Shown here piece after piece: positions 1 through 8,601 of a stretch of 64,000 bases of DNA. The stretch covers positions 1 through 64,000 of the forward strand of contig JABUMY010000005.1 in the NCBI GenBank assembly GCA_013327885.1, written 5' to 3'. Both the position numbers and the translations under genes were made by a program. How positions within the stretch are numbered: the first letter of the stretch is position 1; each line of letters opens with the position of its first letter. The notes under the pieces were generated by a model that worked only from the letters and a program-made list of their open reading frames with translations, did no database searches and had not been told where the DNA came from. Origin of the DNA: Flavisolibacter longurius (GTDB lineage: Bacteria > Bacteroidota > Bacteroidia > Chitinophagales > Chitinophagaceae).

Positions 1-2
1 CT

Positions 3-263
3 GCCGACCACATGAAAGGCTTTGGCCTGGTGGACGATATTATCCCCGAACCGGCAGGTGGCGCCCATTGGGATTATGATGAAGCAGCGCTGATATTGAA
101 GGAATACCTGAAAAAAGTGCTGGCCGAATTAAAAGACATTCCACAGGCAGACCGGGTCAACGGTCGCATTGAAAAATTTGGCAAAATGGGTTTTTGGGAA
201 GAAGAGATCAGCAGTTCGCTGAGCGCAGAAAACCCAACTGCCACTGAAGAGGATCAGGCGTAG
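3..263 (+). CDS. accA: Acetyl-CoA carboxylase carboxyltransferase alpha subunit, C-terminal end (partial)
   Basis: The reading frame is open from the window edge and encodes the last 86 residues of AccA, which with AccD transfers the carboxyl group from biotin-BCCP to acetyl-CoA in the first committed step of fatty acid synthesis. The stretch ADHMKGFGLVDDIIPEP followed by GGAHWD matches the family's conserved C-terminal region (LGLIDEIIPEPLGGAH in many homologs). The N-terminal two thirds lie outside the window. The tail after about residue 70 is Ser/Glu-rich and not conserved. The TAG stop is part of a palindromic repeat (261-283). dapA follows 98 bp downstream on the same strand. Identification rests on motif recall only. 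Confidence 0.88.
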   Translation, partial: ADHMKGFGLVDDIIPEPAGGAHWDYDEAALILKEYLKKVLAELKDIPQADRVNGRIEKFGKMGFWEEEISSSLSAENPTATEEDQA

Positions 264-283
264 GGACACGCCGTGGCGTGTTC
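261..283. repeat. Palindromic dispersed repeat, copy 1 (TAGGGACACGCC family)
   Basis: TAGGGACACGCCGTGGCGTG followed by TTC forms a hairpin with 8-bp arms (GGACACGC/GCGTGTTC, one G-T pair) around CGTG. A near-identical copy with the complementary loop CACG lies at 4447-4470. This copy contains the accA stop codon and could act as a transcription stop or RNA-stability hairpin, although no T-run follows it. Confidence 0.7.
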
Positions 284-361
284 GCTTGAAAAAGCAGTAC
301 ACCCATCTGCACAATCAAACACAAACAAAAAATCTCCCTCCCGGGAAGAGAAAAATAAATT

Positions 362-1246
362 ATGCTTCGCGAAATTTTAAGAGGAACCGGCGTAGCCCTG
401 GTGACTCCCTTTAAAGAAGATAACCGCATTGACTTTGCCGCACTGGAAGCCTTGGTGAATTTTGTGATCGAAGGCGGTGTGCAGTACATTGTAACGCTGG
501 GTACAACCGGTGAAACACCCACCCTTAGCCGGGAAGAAAAGGTGGATATCATCCAGGCAACATTTTCGGCCGTAGCGGCAAGGGTTCCGGTGGTCATTGG
601 TATCGGTGGCAACAATACCGCTTCGCTTATCAAAGACATTGAAACCTTCCCGATAGAAAAAGCAGTCGCAATTCTTTCGGCCAGCCCCTATTACAACAAA
701 CCCTCGCAGGAAGGCATCTTCCAGCATTACAAAGCCCTGGCAGCGGCTACCACAAAACCCATTCTTCTTTACAATGTGCCGGGTCGCACGGGGAGCAACA
801 TCACGGCGGCCACCACGGTTCGCCTTGCCAATGAGGTCAGCAACATAGCTGGTACCAAAGAAGCCAGCGGCAACATGGCGCAATGCATGCAAATCCTCCG
901 CGACAAGCCCCAGGAATTTATGGTGGTGAGTGGCGATGATAACCTTGCGATGGCGCAAATTGCCTGCGGCATGGATGGTGTTATCAGCGTGGCGGCCAAC
1001 TGCTTTCCCAAAGATTTTTCGCTGATGGTACAAGCAGCGCTGAAAAATGATTTTGAAACGGCCCGCAGTTACAACAACCGGCTGTTGCAAGGTTATGATC
1101 TCCTGTTTGCCGAGAACAATCCTGCCGGTGTAAAAGCAGTGCTCAGCGAATTGGGCATCATACAAAATAACCTGCGCCTGCCGGTGGTTCCGTTAAGTAA
1201 ACCTATTCACCAACTGGTAAAGGCTTACCTGCAAACACTGAAATAA
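362..1246 (+). CDS. dapA: 4-hydroxy-tetrahydrodipicolinate synthase
   Basis: A 294-residue cytosolic aldolase that condenses pyruvate with aspartate semialdehyde, the first dedicated step of lysine and diaminopimelate synthesis. The length is normal for DapA (about 290). Visible landmarks are the TTGE motif at 48-51, the SPYYNKPSQEG segment near 108-118, the catalytic tyrosine in LLYNVPGRT (Y137) and the Schiff-base lysine in GTKEASGN (K166). The carboxyl-binding arginine follows Y137 in the NVPGRT turn (R142). The ATG is preceded by an A-rich stretch after the palindromic repeat, and no consensus promoter was found between accA and dapA. The gene stands 5 bp before the esterase gene at 1252, so the two may be co-transcribed despite unrelated roles. 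Confidence 0.97.
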   Translation: MLREILRGTGVALVTPFKEDNRIDFAALEALVNFVIEGGVQYIVTLGTTGETPTLSREEKVDIIQATFSAVAARVPVVIGIGGNNTASLIKDIETFPIEKAVAILSASPYYNKPSQEGIFQHYKALAAATTKPILLYNVPGRTGSNITAATTVRLANEVSNIAGTKEASGNMAQCMQILRDKPQEFMVVSGDDNLAMAQIACGMDGVISVAANCFPKDFSLMVQAALKNDFETARSYNNRLLQGYDLLFAENNPAGVKAVLSELGIIQNNLRLPVVPLSKPIHQLVKAYLQTLK

Positions 1247-1251
1247 GCAAC

Positions 1252-2388
1252 ATGAAAAAAGGCCTCTTCCTTTTTCTTTTTTTCCTGTTCGCCCAACTTA
1301 CAAATGCACAACACCATGTGCATTTTGTTTTTAAGCGACTACCCTCCTATCACAATCCTTCCGATACCGTTTACCTGGCCGGTTCATTCAACCGGTGGAA
1401 CCCGCGTGACAAAAGTTTTGCAACCGTTGTGCACAACAACAAAAGCGGCATTACAATTGACTTACCAAAGGGTATGTTTGAATATAAGTTCACGTTGGGC
1501 AGTTGGGATGGTGTTGAATCCGGCCATGGCGGCCTTCCGGAAGAAAACAGGATGATATTGATTGAGAAAGACACGACCGTGTTGATTGAAATCGATGACT
1601 GGGCCAATCATTTTCCGAAAAAACATAAGGAAACCACTGCCACGAAAAATGTTCATATCCTGGATTCGGCTTTTTACATGCCGCAGCTAAACCGCAACCG
1701 GCGGGTATGGATCTACCTGCCACAGTCTTACGCCACTACAAAGAAAAAATACCCGGTGCTCTACATGCACGATGGGCAAAATCTTTTTGACCATGCCACG
1801 GCCGGTTTTGGCGAATGGGGTGTGGATGAGGCGCTGGATACGTTGGAGAAGCAGTTTGGCGAAATGATCGTAGTGGCTGTTGATCATGCCGGCGAAAAAC
1901 GCATCAACGAATACGCTCCGTTTGATACCGATCAATATGGCAAAGGGGAAGGCGATGCGTATGTGGATTTCTTAGTACAAACCTTGATGCCTTACATCAA
2001 CAACCATTACCGCACAAAAAAGAGTGCACGGTTTACAGCCATTGCCGGCAGCTCCATGGGAGGCTTGATCTCTTATTATGCGCTGTTAAAATACCCGGAC
2101 AGGTTTGGCGCGGCTGGTGTTTTTTCACCGGCGTTCTGGATCAACCCGCAACTGAAAGAATACACCCGGCAACGTGCCGGCAAGGCCAAGGGCCGCCTGT
2201 ATCTCTACGCAGGAAAACAGGAAAGCGAGGCGATGGTACCCGACCTGCTGACCCATTCCGAGATTCTGCAACAGCGTTCGAAACTAAGCGTAAAATCGGA
2301 ATTGCGTGACGATGGCAAACACAGCGAACAAACTTGGCGGGAAGAATTTCCAAAGTTTTATGCCTGGCTGCTGGAAGGCTTTCAATAA
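1252..2388 (+). CDS. Secreted esterase with N-terminal glycogen-binding-like (CBM48/E-set) domain
   Basis: 378 residues starting with a Sec signal peptide (cleavage likely after ...TNAQ, residue 20). Residues about 22-115 resemble an immunoglobulin-like E-set/CBM48 fold (DTVYLAGSFNRWNP, then GMFEYKFTLGSWDG). Residues about 135-378 are an alpha/beta hydrolase of the enterochelin esterase/COG2819 group: RRVWIYLPQSY, YPVLYMHDGQNLFD, the nucleophile elbow GSSMGG with S268, and a likely catalytic H357 in DDGKHSEQTW. Such proteins hydrolyse esters (acetyl or feruloyl groups on sugars, or siderophore esters), but the substrate cannot be read here. It should act in the periplasm or outside the cell. 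A terminator hairpin follows at 2414-2443. Confidence 0.85.
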   Translation: MKKGLFLFLFFLFAQLTNAQHHVHFVFKRLPSYHNPSDTVYLAGSFNRWNPRDKSFATVVHNNKSGITIDLPKGMFEYKFTLGSWDGVESGHGGLPEENRMILIEKDTTVLIEIDDWANHFPKKHKETTATKNVHILDSAFYMPQLNRNRRVWIYLPQSYATTKKKYPVLYMHDGQNLFDHATAGFGEWGVDEALDTLEKQFGEMIVVAVDHAGEKRINEYAPFDTDQYGKGEGDAYVDFLVQTLMPYINNHYRTKKSARFTAIAGSSMGGLISYYALLKYPDRFGAAGVFSPAFWINPQLKEYTRQRAGKAKGRLYLYAGKQESEAMVPDLLTHSEILQQRSKLSVKSELRDDGKHSEQTWREEFPKFYAWLLEGFQ

Positions 2389-2413
2389 ACATTTTTATGA
2401 CATAGTATACGAT

Positions 2414-2443
2414 GAATGCCGGGCTTACCGGCATTCTTCTTTT
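2414..2443 (+). terminator. Intrinsic terminator after the esterase gene
   Basis: GAATGCCGG (2414-2422), a 5-nt loop, then CCGGCATTC and TTCTTTT: a 9-bp perfect GC-containing stem followed by a T-rich run, 25 bp after the esterase stop codon. Confidence 0.85.
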
Positions 2444-2726
2444 AATGCTTTATACGAGGTAGTTTATACAAACCTGTTTGCCAACCATATTGCCTTCCCT
2501 TTGTGCCCTCAGTGTTTCCGTCGTGGTCTTTGTGATCATTTTGGTCGCAACGTTCACAAAATGCCGCAAAGGGCACAAAGATTTTCATACGTTGCAACAT
2601 CTGTAAGCAGGTAAAACAGGAATATAAACTCTTTCGCTATCTGTGAGGAAGGCGTTAAACATCAACCCGCAAAAACGCCCCGGTAACGGTTTTTCATTAT
2701 TTTACTTCCCGTTCTAAAATGATTAC
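2444..2726. other. Intergenic stretch with an 11-bp inverted repeat
   Basis: No convincing gene. CTTTGTGCCCT near 2498-2508 is repeated in inverted form as AGGGCACAAAG near 2571-2581, about 60 bp apart, with a CGTGGTCTTTGTG phrase between. This looks like a degenerate dispersed repeat. A 102-codon open frame crossing 2306-2614 starts inside the esterase and has no protein-like features. Confidence 0.4.
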
Positions 2727-4295
2727 ATGAAAAAATTCTTTTTCCTATTTCTTGGCTGCAGCGTTTTTTCCTTTGCCTATGCACAGGACTACTGGCAGCA
2801 GCAGGTAGATTACAAAATTGATGCAACCCTTAACGACAAGCAACATGCGGTGAAAGGGGCCCTCACGCTTGATTATACCAACAACAGTCCCGACAAGCTC
2901 CCGTTTATCTGGTTTCACCTTTGGCCCAATGCGTACAAAAATGACAGCACTGCTTTTGCCAAGCAGGTGGCAAAAGACAAGGAAGGTCCCAAGCGCCTGG
3001 CCGCTATCAAAGACAGGGGGTATATGGACAGCCTGAATTTTATGGCGGGTGGACAACGCCTGCAAACAGAGCTGCATCCCCAGTATATTGATGTGATAAA
3101 AGTATTACTGCCGCAACCCCTGGAGCCGGGTAAAAAGATAACCATCACCACGCCTTTTTATACCAAGCTGGCCACGTACAACTCCCGTTCGGGCTATAAC
3201 GGGCAATCCTATATTGTTACGCAATGGTATCCCAAGCCGGCGGTATACGACCGTAAGGGCTGGCACCCGATGCCCTATCTTGACCAAGGCGAATTTTACA
3301 GCGAGTTTGGAACATTTGCCGTGAACATAACAACACCATCCGCTTATGTTGTGAGTGCCACCGGCACCTTGCACAACGAAGCCGAACTGGCACAATACAA
3401 AGCCATGGGCAAAGCCAATGTTGCCGCCAAAGCAGCCAACAATAAAGTCGCTTACAAATCCAGCGGCGCCACCAAAACACTGCGGTATACAGCCGAAAAC
3501 GTACATGACTTTGCGTGGTTTGCCGACAAGAATTTTGTGGTGCGGTACGATACGGTGCAGCTTGCCAACCGTGCGGTGGATGTATTTACTTTTCACCATC
3601 CCGATGGCAATAAAAACTGGGTGAACAGCATCACCTATGTAAAAGAAAGCACCCGCAATTACTCCAATTATCTTGGCGAATATCCCTACCCGGTAGTACA
3701 GGCAGTGGAAGGTCCCAAGAACGATATGTCGGGTGGCATGGAATACCCGATGGTAACGCTGATCACCTCTCCCGATGCCGATGAGCCGGGACTGGATGCC
3801 GTGATCGCCCATGAAGTAGGCCACAACTGGCTTTATGGCATCCTGGCCACCAACGAGCGGGCCCACGCCTGGCTCGATGAAGGCCTGAACACCTACTACC
3901 AGTTTCGCTACGAAGCAGAGCGCTGGAAATCGAACACCATTTTTGGCAACCAGATACCGGAAGAAGTAAAGAAAAAACCGGTGCCTGAATTCCAGTCGAT
4001 CCTCTACAATGCCATGAACCAGATCCCGATGAAAACGCCGATAGAAACACCGGCTGCCGATTTTGCCAACAAGGAAGAATACGGGATCGTAACCTACCTG
4101 AAAACAGCCGTCTGGATGTATTATTTCGAGATTGAATTTGGCCGCGAAGCGGTGGATAAGGCGATGAAAGCTTACTTCAATCAATGGAAGTTCAAGCATC
4201 CTTACCCCGAAGATTTTAAAGCGGTGCTGGAGAAAGAACTGGGCAAAGACCTTACGCCTTATTTTGACCTCTTGAACAAGCAGGGACAGTTGTAA
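2727..4295 (+). CDS. Secreted M1-family zinc metallopeptidase (first paralog)
   Basis: 522 residues with an N-terminal signal peptide (residues 1-20, ending FAYAQ). The zinc site of gluzincins is complete: HEVGH at 362-366 and the third ligand E385, 18 residues after the second histidine (HEXXH-X18-E). The exopeptidase loop is GGMEY (336-340) rather than the GAMEN of classical aminopeptidase N, as in other Bacteroidota M1 members. Its role is probably periplasmic or surface peptide cleavage, and the true substrate is unknown. It lacks the large C-terminal domain of classical M1 enzymes. A paralog follows at 4736, and both mature proteins begin with a similar YWQQ-VDY-ID--LNDK segment, so this is a tandem duplication. 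A terminator-like hairpin lies at 4376-4410. Confidence 0.9.
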   Translation: MKKFFFLFLGCSVFSFAYAQDYWQQQVDYKIDATLNDKQHAVKGALTLDYTNNSPDKLPFIWFHLWPNAYKNDSTAFAKQVAKDKEGPKRLAAIKDRGYMDSLNFMAGGQRLQTELHPQYIDVIKVLLPQPLEPGKKITITTPFYTKLATYNSRSGYNGQSYIVTQWYPKPAVYDRKGWHPMPYLDQGEFYSEFGTFAVNITTPSAYVVSATGTLHNEAELAQYKAMGKANVAAKAANNKVAYKSSGATKTLRYTAENVHDFAWFADKNFVVRYDTVQLANRAVDVFTFHHPDGNKNWVNSITYVKESTRNYSNYLGEYPYPVVQAVEGPKNDMSGGMEYPMVTLITSPDADEPGLDAVIAHEVGHNWLYGILATNERAHAWLDEGLNTYYQFRYEAERWKSNTIFGNQIPEEVKKKPVPEFQSILYNAMNQIPMKTPIETPAADFANKEEYGIVTYLKTAVWMYYFEIEFGREAVDKAMKAYFNQWKFKHPYPEDFKAVLEKELGKDLTPYFDLLNKQGQL

Positions 4296-4313
4296 CAAAC
4301 GGCCCCCACCTAA

Positions 4314-4332
4314 CCTCCCCCAACGGGGGAGG
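4314..4332. repeat. GC-rich hairpin CCTCCCCC/GGGGGAGG
   Basis: An 8-bp perfect stem (4314-4321 and 4325-4332) with a 3-nt loop, preceded by CCCCCACCTAA. It lies 19 bp after the first M1 peptidase gene. No T-run follows, so it is more likely a dispersed C/G-rich repeat than a terminator. Confidence 0.5.
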
Positions 4333-4375
4333 AACAGCCAACGCACAGCACCACGCTATTGCACGATACGTTTTT

Positions 4376-4410
4376 AGCCTCTGCCATTTTGGGGTGGAGG
4401 CTTTTTGTTT
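4376..4410 (+). terminator. Probable intrinsic terminator after the first M1 peptidase
   Basis: AGCCTC (4376-4381) pairs with GAGGCT (4397-4402), followed by TTTTGTTTT. The stem is only 6 bp with a 15-nt loop, so it is a modest candidate. Confidence 0.55.
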
Positions 4411-4446
4411 TGGGTAAAACAATCTACCTGGAAGCAATTCTATTCG

Positions 4447-4470
4447 TAGGGACACGCCACGGCGTGTCCG
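4447..4470. repeat. Palindromic dispersed repeat, copy 2 (TAGGGACACGCC family)
   Basis: TAGGGACACGCCACGGCGTG then TCCG: perfect 8-bp arms GGACACGC/GCGTGTCC around the loop CACG, which is the complement of the copy-1 loop at 261-283. A T-rich run (GTTTTTATTTTTT) follows, so this copy could also terminate plus-strand transcription. Confidence 0.75.
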
Positions 4471-4521
4471 TTTTTATTTTTTAACGCAATGCTTTCAGTT
4501 TTGCTACTGCGCAGCAAAGAA

Positions 4522-4632
4522 TTTTCGCACGGAGCAAAGGAGAAAAGGAGGTCGCTGCCAGTAAAGAAAAAATACTGGCAGCACAGAAGCATTTTCTCCG
4601 TGTCTCCTTCCCTCCTTTCCTCCGTGCGAAAA
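4522..4632. repeat. 111-bp nested inverted-repeat element
   Basis: The outer arms TTTTCGCACGGAG (4522-4534) and CTCCGTGCGAAAA (4620-4632) are a perfect 13-bp inverted repeat. Inside them is a second perfect 10-bp inverted repeat, GCTGCCAGTA (4554-4563) and TACTGGCAGC (4573-4582), with an A-rich 9-nt loop. The material between is purine-rich on the left and pyrimidine-rich on the right, so the arms pair imperfectly along most of their length. No coding content. It resembles a small REP/MITE-like dispersed element. Confidence 0.6.
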
Positions 4633-4735
4633 AGTTGTCGAAGCCAATAAACCTTCAAGCCCAATAAATGGCACATTGAAAGCAACAGCGGCAAAGCTTC
4701 TATCCCTAACAGGGGAATTTGTTTATTTTGTACCC

Positions 4736-7576
4736 GTGAAAAATTGCTTTGTTTTTTTTCTTGCCAATATCCTGCTGCTGAATGCCAACGCCCAGTCTTA
4801 CTGGCAGCAAAGAGTGGATTACACTATCGATGTTTCGCTCAACGACAAAGAAAAAACCCTGGATGGATTTGAACGCTTGGTGTACACCAACAACAGTCCC
4901 GATACGCTGCGCTTTATTTGGTTTCACCTTTGGCCCAATGCCTACAAGAATGATAAAACCGCCTTCAGCGAACAAACACTGCAAAACGGTGATACCCGCT
5001 TTTACTTTTCGGATAAAGAACAGCGCGGCTATATCAACCGGCTGGATTTTAAAGTGGACGGCACCACAGCACAAACCGAAGACCACCCGCAGCATATCGA
5101 TATCGTAAAACTGATCTTGCCGCGGCCTCTTCTCCCCAAACAAAAGATCACCATCACCACGCCTTTCCATGTAAAGCTGCCCTTCAATTTTTCTCGTGGC
5201 GGGTATGATGGCCAAAGCTTCCAGCTTACGCAATGGTATCCTAAGCCGGCAGTGTACGACCGCAACGGCTGGCACCCGATGCCCTACCTCGACAAGGGCG
5301 AATTCTACAGCGAGTTTGGAAGCTTTGTTGTTCGCTTTACCCTGCCCAAAGCTTATGCTGTTGCGGCAACCGGCGTACTGCAAAACGAGGAAGAGAAGGC
5401 ATGGTTGAAAGGCAGGGAAAATTTTCAATTACCGCCGGTTGCTAAACAAACCAGGCCACAGCCATACCGGTCGGCAAAGGTAAAACCAACGCCTGTCACG
5501 CCTTCTGTACCGGAACCCGGCGAAACCAAAACATTGCAGTACCAACAGGATAGCATACACGATTTTGCCCTTTTTGCCAGCAAGGATTTTATCGTAAACT
5601 GCGACACGCTTCAATTGCCATCGGGACGAATAGTAAATGTGGCCGCCTTTTACACACCAACACAGAAATCCACCTGGAGCGAAGCTGTCCGTTATGCAAA
5701 AGAGGCCTTGCGGTTTTATTCTGCAGCGCTGGGAGAATATCCTTATCCCGTTGCCACCGTTGTACAGGGACCAGAAAGTTTTGGCGGTGGTATGGAATAT
5801 CCAACCATCACCGTACTTGCACCTACAGGCACGGCGCAGGAACTGGATGGCTTAGTCGCACATGAACTCGGGCACAACTGGTTTTACGGCATCCTGGCCA
5901 GCAACGAGCGGCAACACCCCTGGCTGGATGAAGGCCTCAACAGTTATTACGAGGGCCGCTACCTGCAAAGCCGGTGGGGACCGCAATCCCGTGCAGCAGA
6001 AGTACTTTTTCAGCACAAGGCTGCCAACAAAACCGATCAAGCCATTGCAACACCATCGGACAGTCTTAGCAGCATCAATTATTTTTTGTCGGCTTATCAC
6101 AAAACTGCCGAATGGTTTAAGATGCTGGAGCAAATGTTGGGAACCGAGACGTTTGACGCCATGATGCGCCGTTATTACGCTGAATGGAAATTCAGGCACC
6201 CGCAGCCCGAAGATTTCAAAGCTTTTGTTGCAGACGCCCTGGGTGCAGGTGCGGATGAAATGCTGGCCGCATTGAACACGAAAGGCGTTTTACCCGGCAA
6301 CCAGTTCACCGGAACCACTGTTGTTCACCCGTTTAAAAAAGGCGCCGTGAACAAATACCTGGAAGCGCCGACAAAAAACCTTCTACTGCTTTCCCCGGCA
6401 CTTGGCTACAATGTGTATGACCAATTGCAGATCGGCGGGTTGGTAACCAACTATGGTTCGCCGGGTGTAAAGCTGAACTTCCTCGCTGTTCCGCTCTATG
6501 CAACGGGCAGCCAATCACTCACGGGTTTGGGTAAGCTAAACCTGGCCCTGCGCTCCAATGGGTTCATTCGCAAAACAGATATTTTTTTCAATGCAGCTTC
6601 GTTTCACATGGACCAGTTTTCTGCCACCAACGACGAGACTTTGCGATTGCGTTTTACCAAGCTGGTACCGGGTGTTCGTTTTACCCTAAAAGAAAAAAGC
6701 CCGCTGAGCACTGAAAGAAGATACATTCAATGGAAAACATTTTTGATTGGTGAGCAAAACCTGCGCATCACTACGGACAGTATATTCTCGCCAACAGATA
6801 CTATCATTCAGTACAATTTTGGGAAACAACAAGCCAACCGCTACCTGAACCAGTTACAGCTTGTTTACCGCAACGACAGGGCCCTGTACCCGTTTGATGC
6901 CACGCTGCAGGTTGAGCAGGCACAGGACTTTATTCGCACCACGTTTACCGGCAATACATTTTTCAATTATGCAAAAGGCGGCGGATTGTCCGTACGGTTT
7001 TTTGCCGGAAAATTCAGTTACCTGCAGGGCAAAACAGTAAGCAAGCAATTTGCCACCGACCGTTACCACCTCAACATGACCGGTGCCAAAGGCTATGAAG
7101 ACTATACCTACAGCGATTATTTTATTGGTCGCAACCGATTTGATGGGTTATCGCTTCAACAGGTAATGATCCGCGATGGCGGGTTCAAAGTGCGAACGGA
7201 CCTGCTGGCGCAGAAAATTGGCAAAACCGATAACTGGCTGGCCGCTGTCAATTTTGTTTCCACAGTTCCCGATAAGTTTAACCCGCTTTCGCTGCTGCCG
7301 GTAAAGTTCCCGCTGCGTGTATTTGCCGACATTGGCGCCTCGGCCGATGCCTGGGAACGTACCGAAAATGCCGACCGCTTCCTGTTTGACGCCGGCCTGC
7401 AGCTTTCATTGCTGGACGAGGCGTTGAATATCTACATACCCATTTTTTACAGCAAAGTGTACAGGGATTATTTCAAATCCACGTTAACGGACAACCGCTT
7501 TTTAAAAACAATTTCGTTCAGCATTAACCTCTATAACAACAGCCTGCGGAAGCTTAACCGCGAACTGGAATTTTGA
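4736..7576 (+). CDS. M1-family zinc metallopeptidase with a C-terminal beta-rich extension (second paralog)
   Basis: I place the start at GTG 4736, because the residues that follow (VKNCFVFFLANILLLNANAQ) form a signal peptide; the ATG at 4676 would add 20 non-signal residues. The protein is 946 residues. The M1 core (about 20-530) has the zinc motif HELGH at 376-380 and the third ligand E399, plus a GGMEYP loop. Residues from about 530 onward (FTGTTVVHPFKKGAVNKYLE onward) are rich in alternating aromatic/hydrophobic beta-strand patterns and end in ...LNRELEF, with a terminal aromatic residue as in outer-membrane barrels. This suggests a surface-anchored peptidase, but the barrel assignment is inference. 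Paralog of the gene at 2727. The stop overlaps the next start by 1 bp (TGATG). Confidence 0.85.
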   Translation: MKNCFVFFLANILLLNANAQSYWQQRVDYTIDVSLNDKEKTLDGFERLVYTNNSPDTLRFIWFHLWPNAYKNDKTAFSEQTLQNGDTRFYFSDKEQRGYINRLDFKVDGTTAQTEDHPQHIDIVKLILPRPLLPKQKITITTPFHVKLPFNFSRGGYDGQSFQLTQWYPKPAVYDRNGWHPMPYLDKGEFYSEFGSFVVRFTLPKAYAVAATGVLQNEEEKAWLKGRENFQLPPVAKQTRPQPYRSAKVKPTPVTPSVPEPGETKTLQYQQDSIHDFALFASKDFIVNCDTLQLPSGRIVNVAAFYTPTQKSTWSEAVRYAKEALRFYSAALGEYPYPVATVVQGPESFGGGMEYPTITVLAPTGTAQELDGLVAHELGHNWFYGILASNERQHPWLDEGLNSYYEGRYLQSRWGPQSRAAEVLFQHKAANKTDQAIATPSDSLSSINYFLSAYHKTAEWFKMLEQMLGTETFDAMMRRYYAEWKFRHPQPEDFKAFVADALGAGADEMLAALNTKGVLPGNQFTGTTVVHPFKKGAVNKYLEAPTKNLLLLSPALGYNVYDQLQIGGLVTNYGSPGVKLNFLAVPLYATGSQSLTGLGKLNLALRSNGFIRKTDIFFNAASFHMDQFSATNDETLRLRFTKLVPGVRFTLKEKSPLSTERRYIQWKTFLIGEQNLRITTDSIFSPTDTIIQYNFGKQQANRYLNQLQLVYRNDRALYPFDATLQVEQAQDFIRTTFTGNTFFNYAKGGGLSVRFFAGKFSYLQGKTVSKQFATDRYHLNMTGAKGYEDYTYSDYFIGRNRFDGLSLQQVMIRDGGFKVRTDLLAQKIGKTDNWLAAVNFVSTVPDKFNPLSLLPVKFPLRVFADIGASADAWERTENADRFLFDAGLQLSLLDEALNIYIPIFYSKVYRDYFKSTLTDNRFLKTISFSINLYNNSLRKLNRELEF

Positions 7577-8493
7577 TGAAGGCACAATCTCCCATACGCT
7601 ATGTGCAACGCGATGCGATTTCGGTGGAAGCCTGGGATAGCTGCATCCACCAGGCTGGAAACGGCTTGGTCTACGGTTACGCATTTTACCTTGATGCCAT
7701 GGCAGGCCTTTGGGATGCGCTGGTGTGGGAAGACTACGCATTTGTTATGCCCCTGCCCTGGCGGCAAAAATGGGGTGTACGGTACCTGTACCAGCCTTTT
7801 TTGACGGCACAACTGGGTGTATTTGGCACAGGGCTAACACCGGAAATTGTTGCGGCTTTTTTAGCAGCGATTCCTGCTAAATTCAGGTATTGGGATTTCC
7901 CGCTAAATCACCACAACCTTTTCCCCCTACAGGATTTTGTTCTGCACCAGCGCATGAATTATGTGCTCCCACTGAATACAGCTTATGAGAATTTGATAAA
8001 AGCCTACCGGGAAAACATTCGAAGAAACATCCGTAAGAGCAGCCAGTATGGCAACAAAGTGGTTAAAGATGTTGCCGTGGAAGAAGTCATAACTCTCACC
8101 CAATACCAGCCTGCCACCATTGCCGAAAGTGATTTTGCTTCCTTCAAAAAATTGTTTCACTATTTGGCTGCGCGGCAAGAAGCAAAAACCTACGGCATTG
8201 TTTCTGCCAGTGGCGAATTGCTGGCATCGGCCGTTTTTCTTTTTTCGCATAACCGCGCCTATTATATTCTTGTGGGCAATCATCCCAATGGCCGTACACT
8301 GGGTGCATCGCATGCCCTCATCGACGCATTTATACAGGATCATGCGGGGCAGGAACTGCTGCTTGATTTTGAAGGCAGCGACATTCGTAACCTTGCTTTT
8401 TTTTACAGTTCCTTCGGCGCAAGGGAAGAACGCTACGCGGCTATCCTACTGAACCGCCTGCCCTGGTGGCTACGCTGGTTAAAACAAGGGTAA
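7576..8493 (+). CDS. FemAB/GNAT-like acyltransferase of unknown substrate
   Basis: 305 residues. The start is ATG 7576, overlapping the previous stop by one base, which indicates translational coupling to the M1 peptidase. There is no signal peptide. The middle segment AYRENIRRNIRKSSQYGNKV followed by VKD, and the later SASGELLASAVFLFSHNRAY...LVGNHPNGRTLGASHALI, are characteristic of GNAT proteins of the BioF2-like/FemAB group, in which the helix carrying SHALI binds the acyl donor. Near the C terminus LLDFEGSDIRNLAFFYSSFG resembles the typical end of FemAB-like proteins. Members transfer amino-acyl or acetyl groups to cell-envelope or metabolite amines; the donor and acceptor here are unknown. 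Confidence 0.7.
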   Translation: MKAQSPIRYVQRDAISVEAWDSCIHQAGNGLVYGYAFYLDAMAGLWDALVWEDYAFVMPLPWRQKWGVRYLYQPFLTAQLGVFGTGLTPEIVAAFLAAIPAKFRYWDFPLNHHNLFPLQDFVLHQRMNYVLPLNTAYENLIKAYRENIRRNIRKSSQYGNKVVKDVAVEEVITLTQYQPATIAESDFASFKKLFHYLAARQEAKTYGIVSASGELLASAVFLFSHNRAYYILVGNHPNGRTLGASHALIDAFIQDHAGQELLLDFEGSDIRNLAFFYSSFGAREERYAAILLNRLPWWLRWLKQG

Positions 8494-8601
8494 ACGGTTT
8501 TGCTCATCGGCTACCGCCAATTGCCTTTTGTCTGATGGCAGTCTCCTCGCCAAAAGCCCCTAACTTTATATGTCTCTAACCATTTAAAAAAAATTGGAAA
8601 T

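Noticed and set aside
2306-2614. 102-codon plus-strand frame
   Set aside because: Starts inside the esterase gene, crosses its terminator hairpin, and its translation (many Cys, His, Arg with no pattern) is not protein-like.
3105-4346. 413-codon minus-strand frame
   Set aside because: Full antisense shadow of the first M1 peptidase, whose zinc motif and signal peptide are clear.
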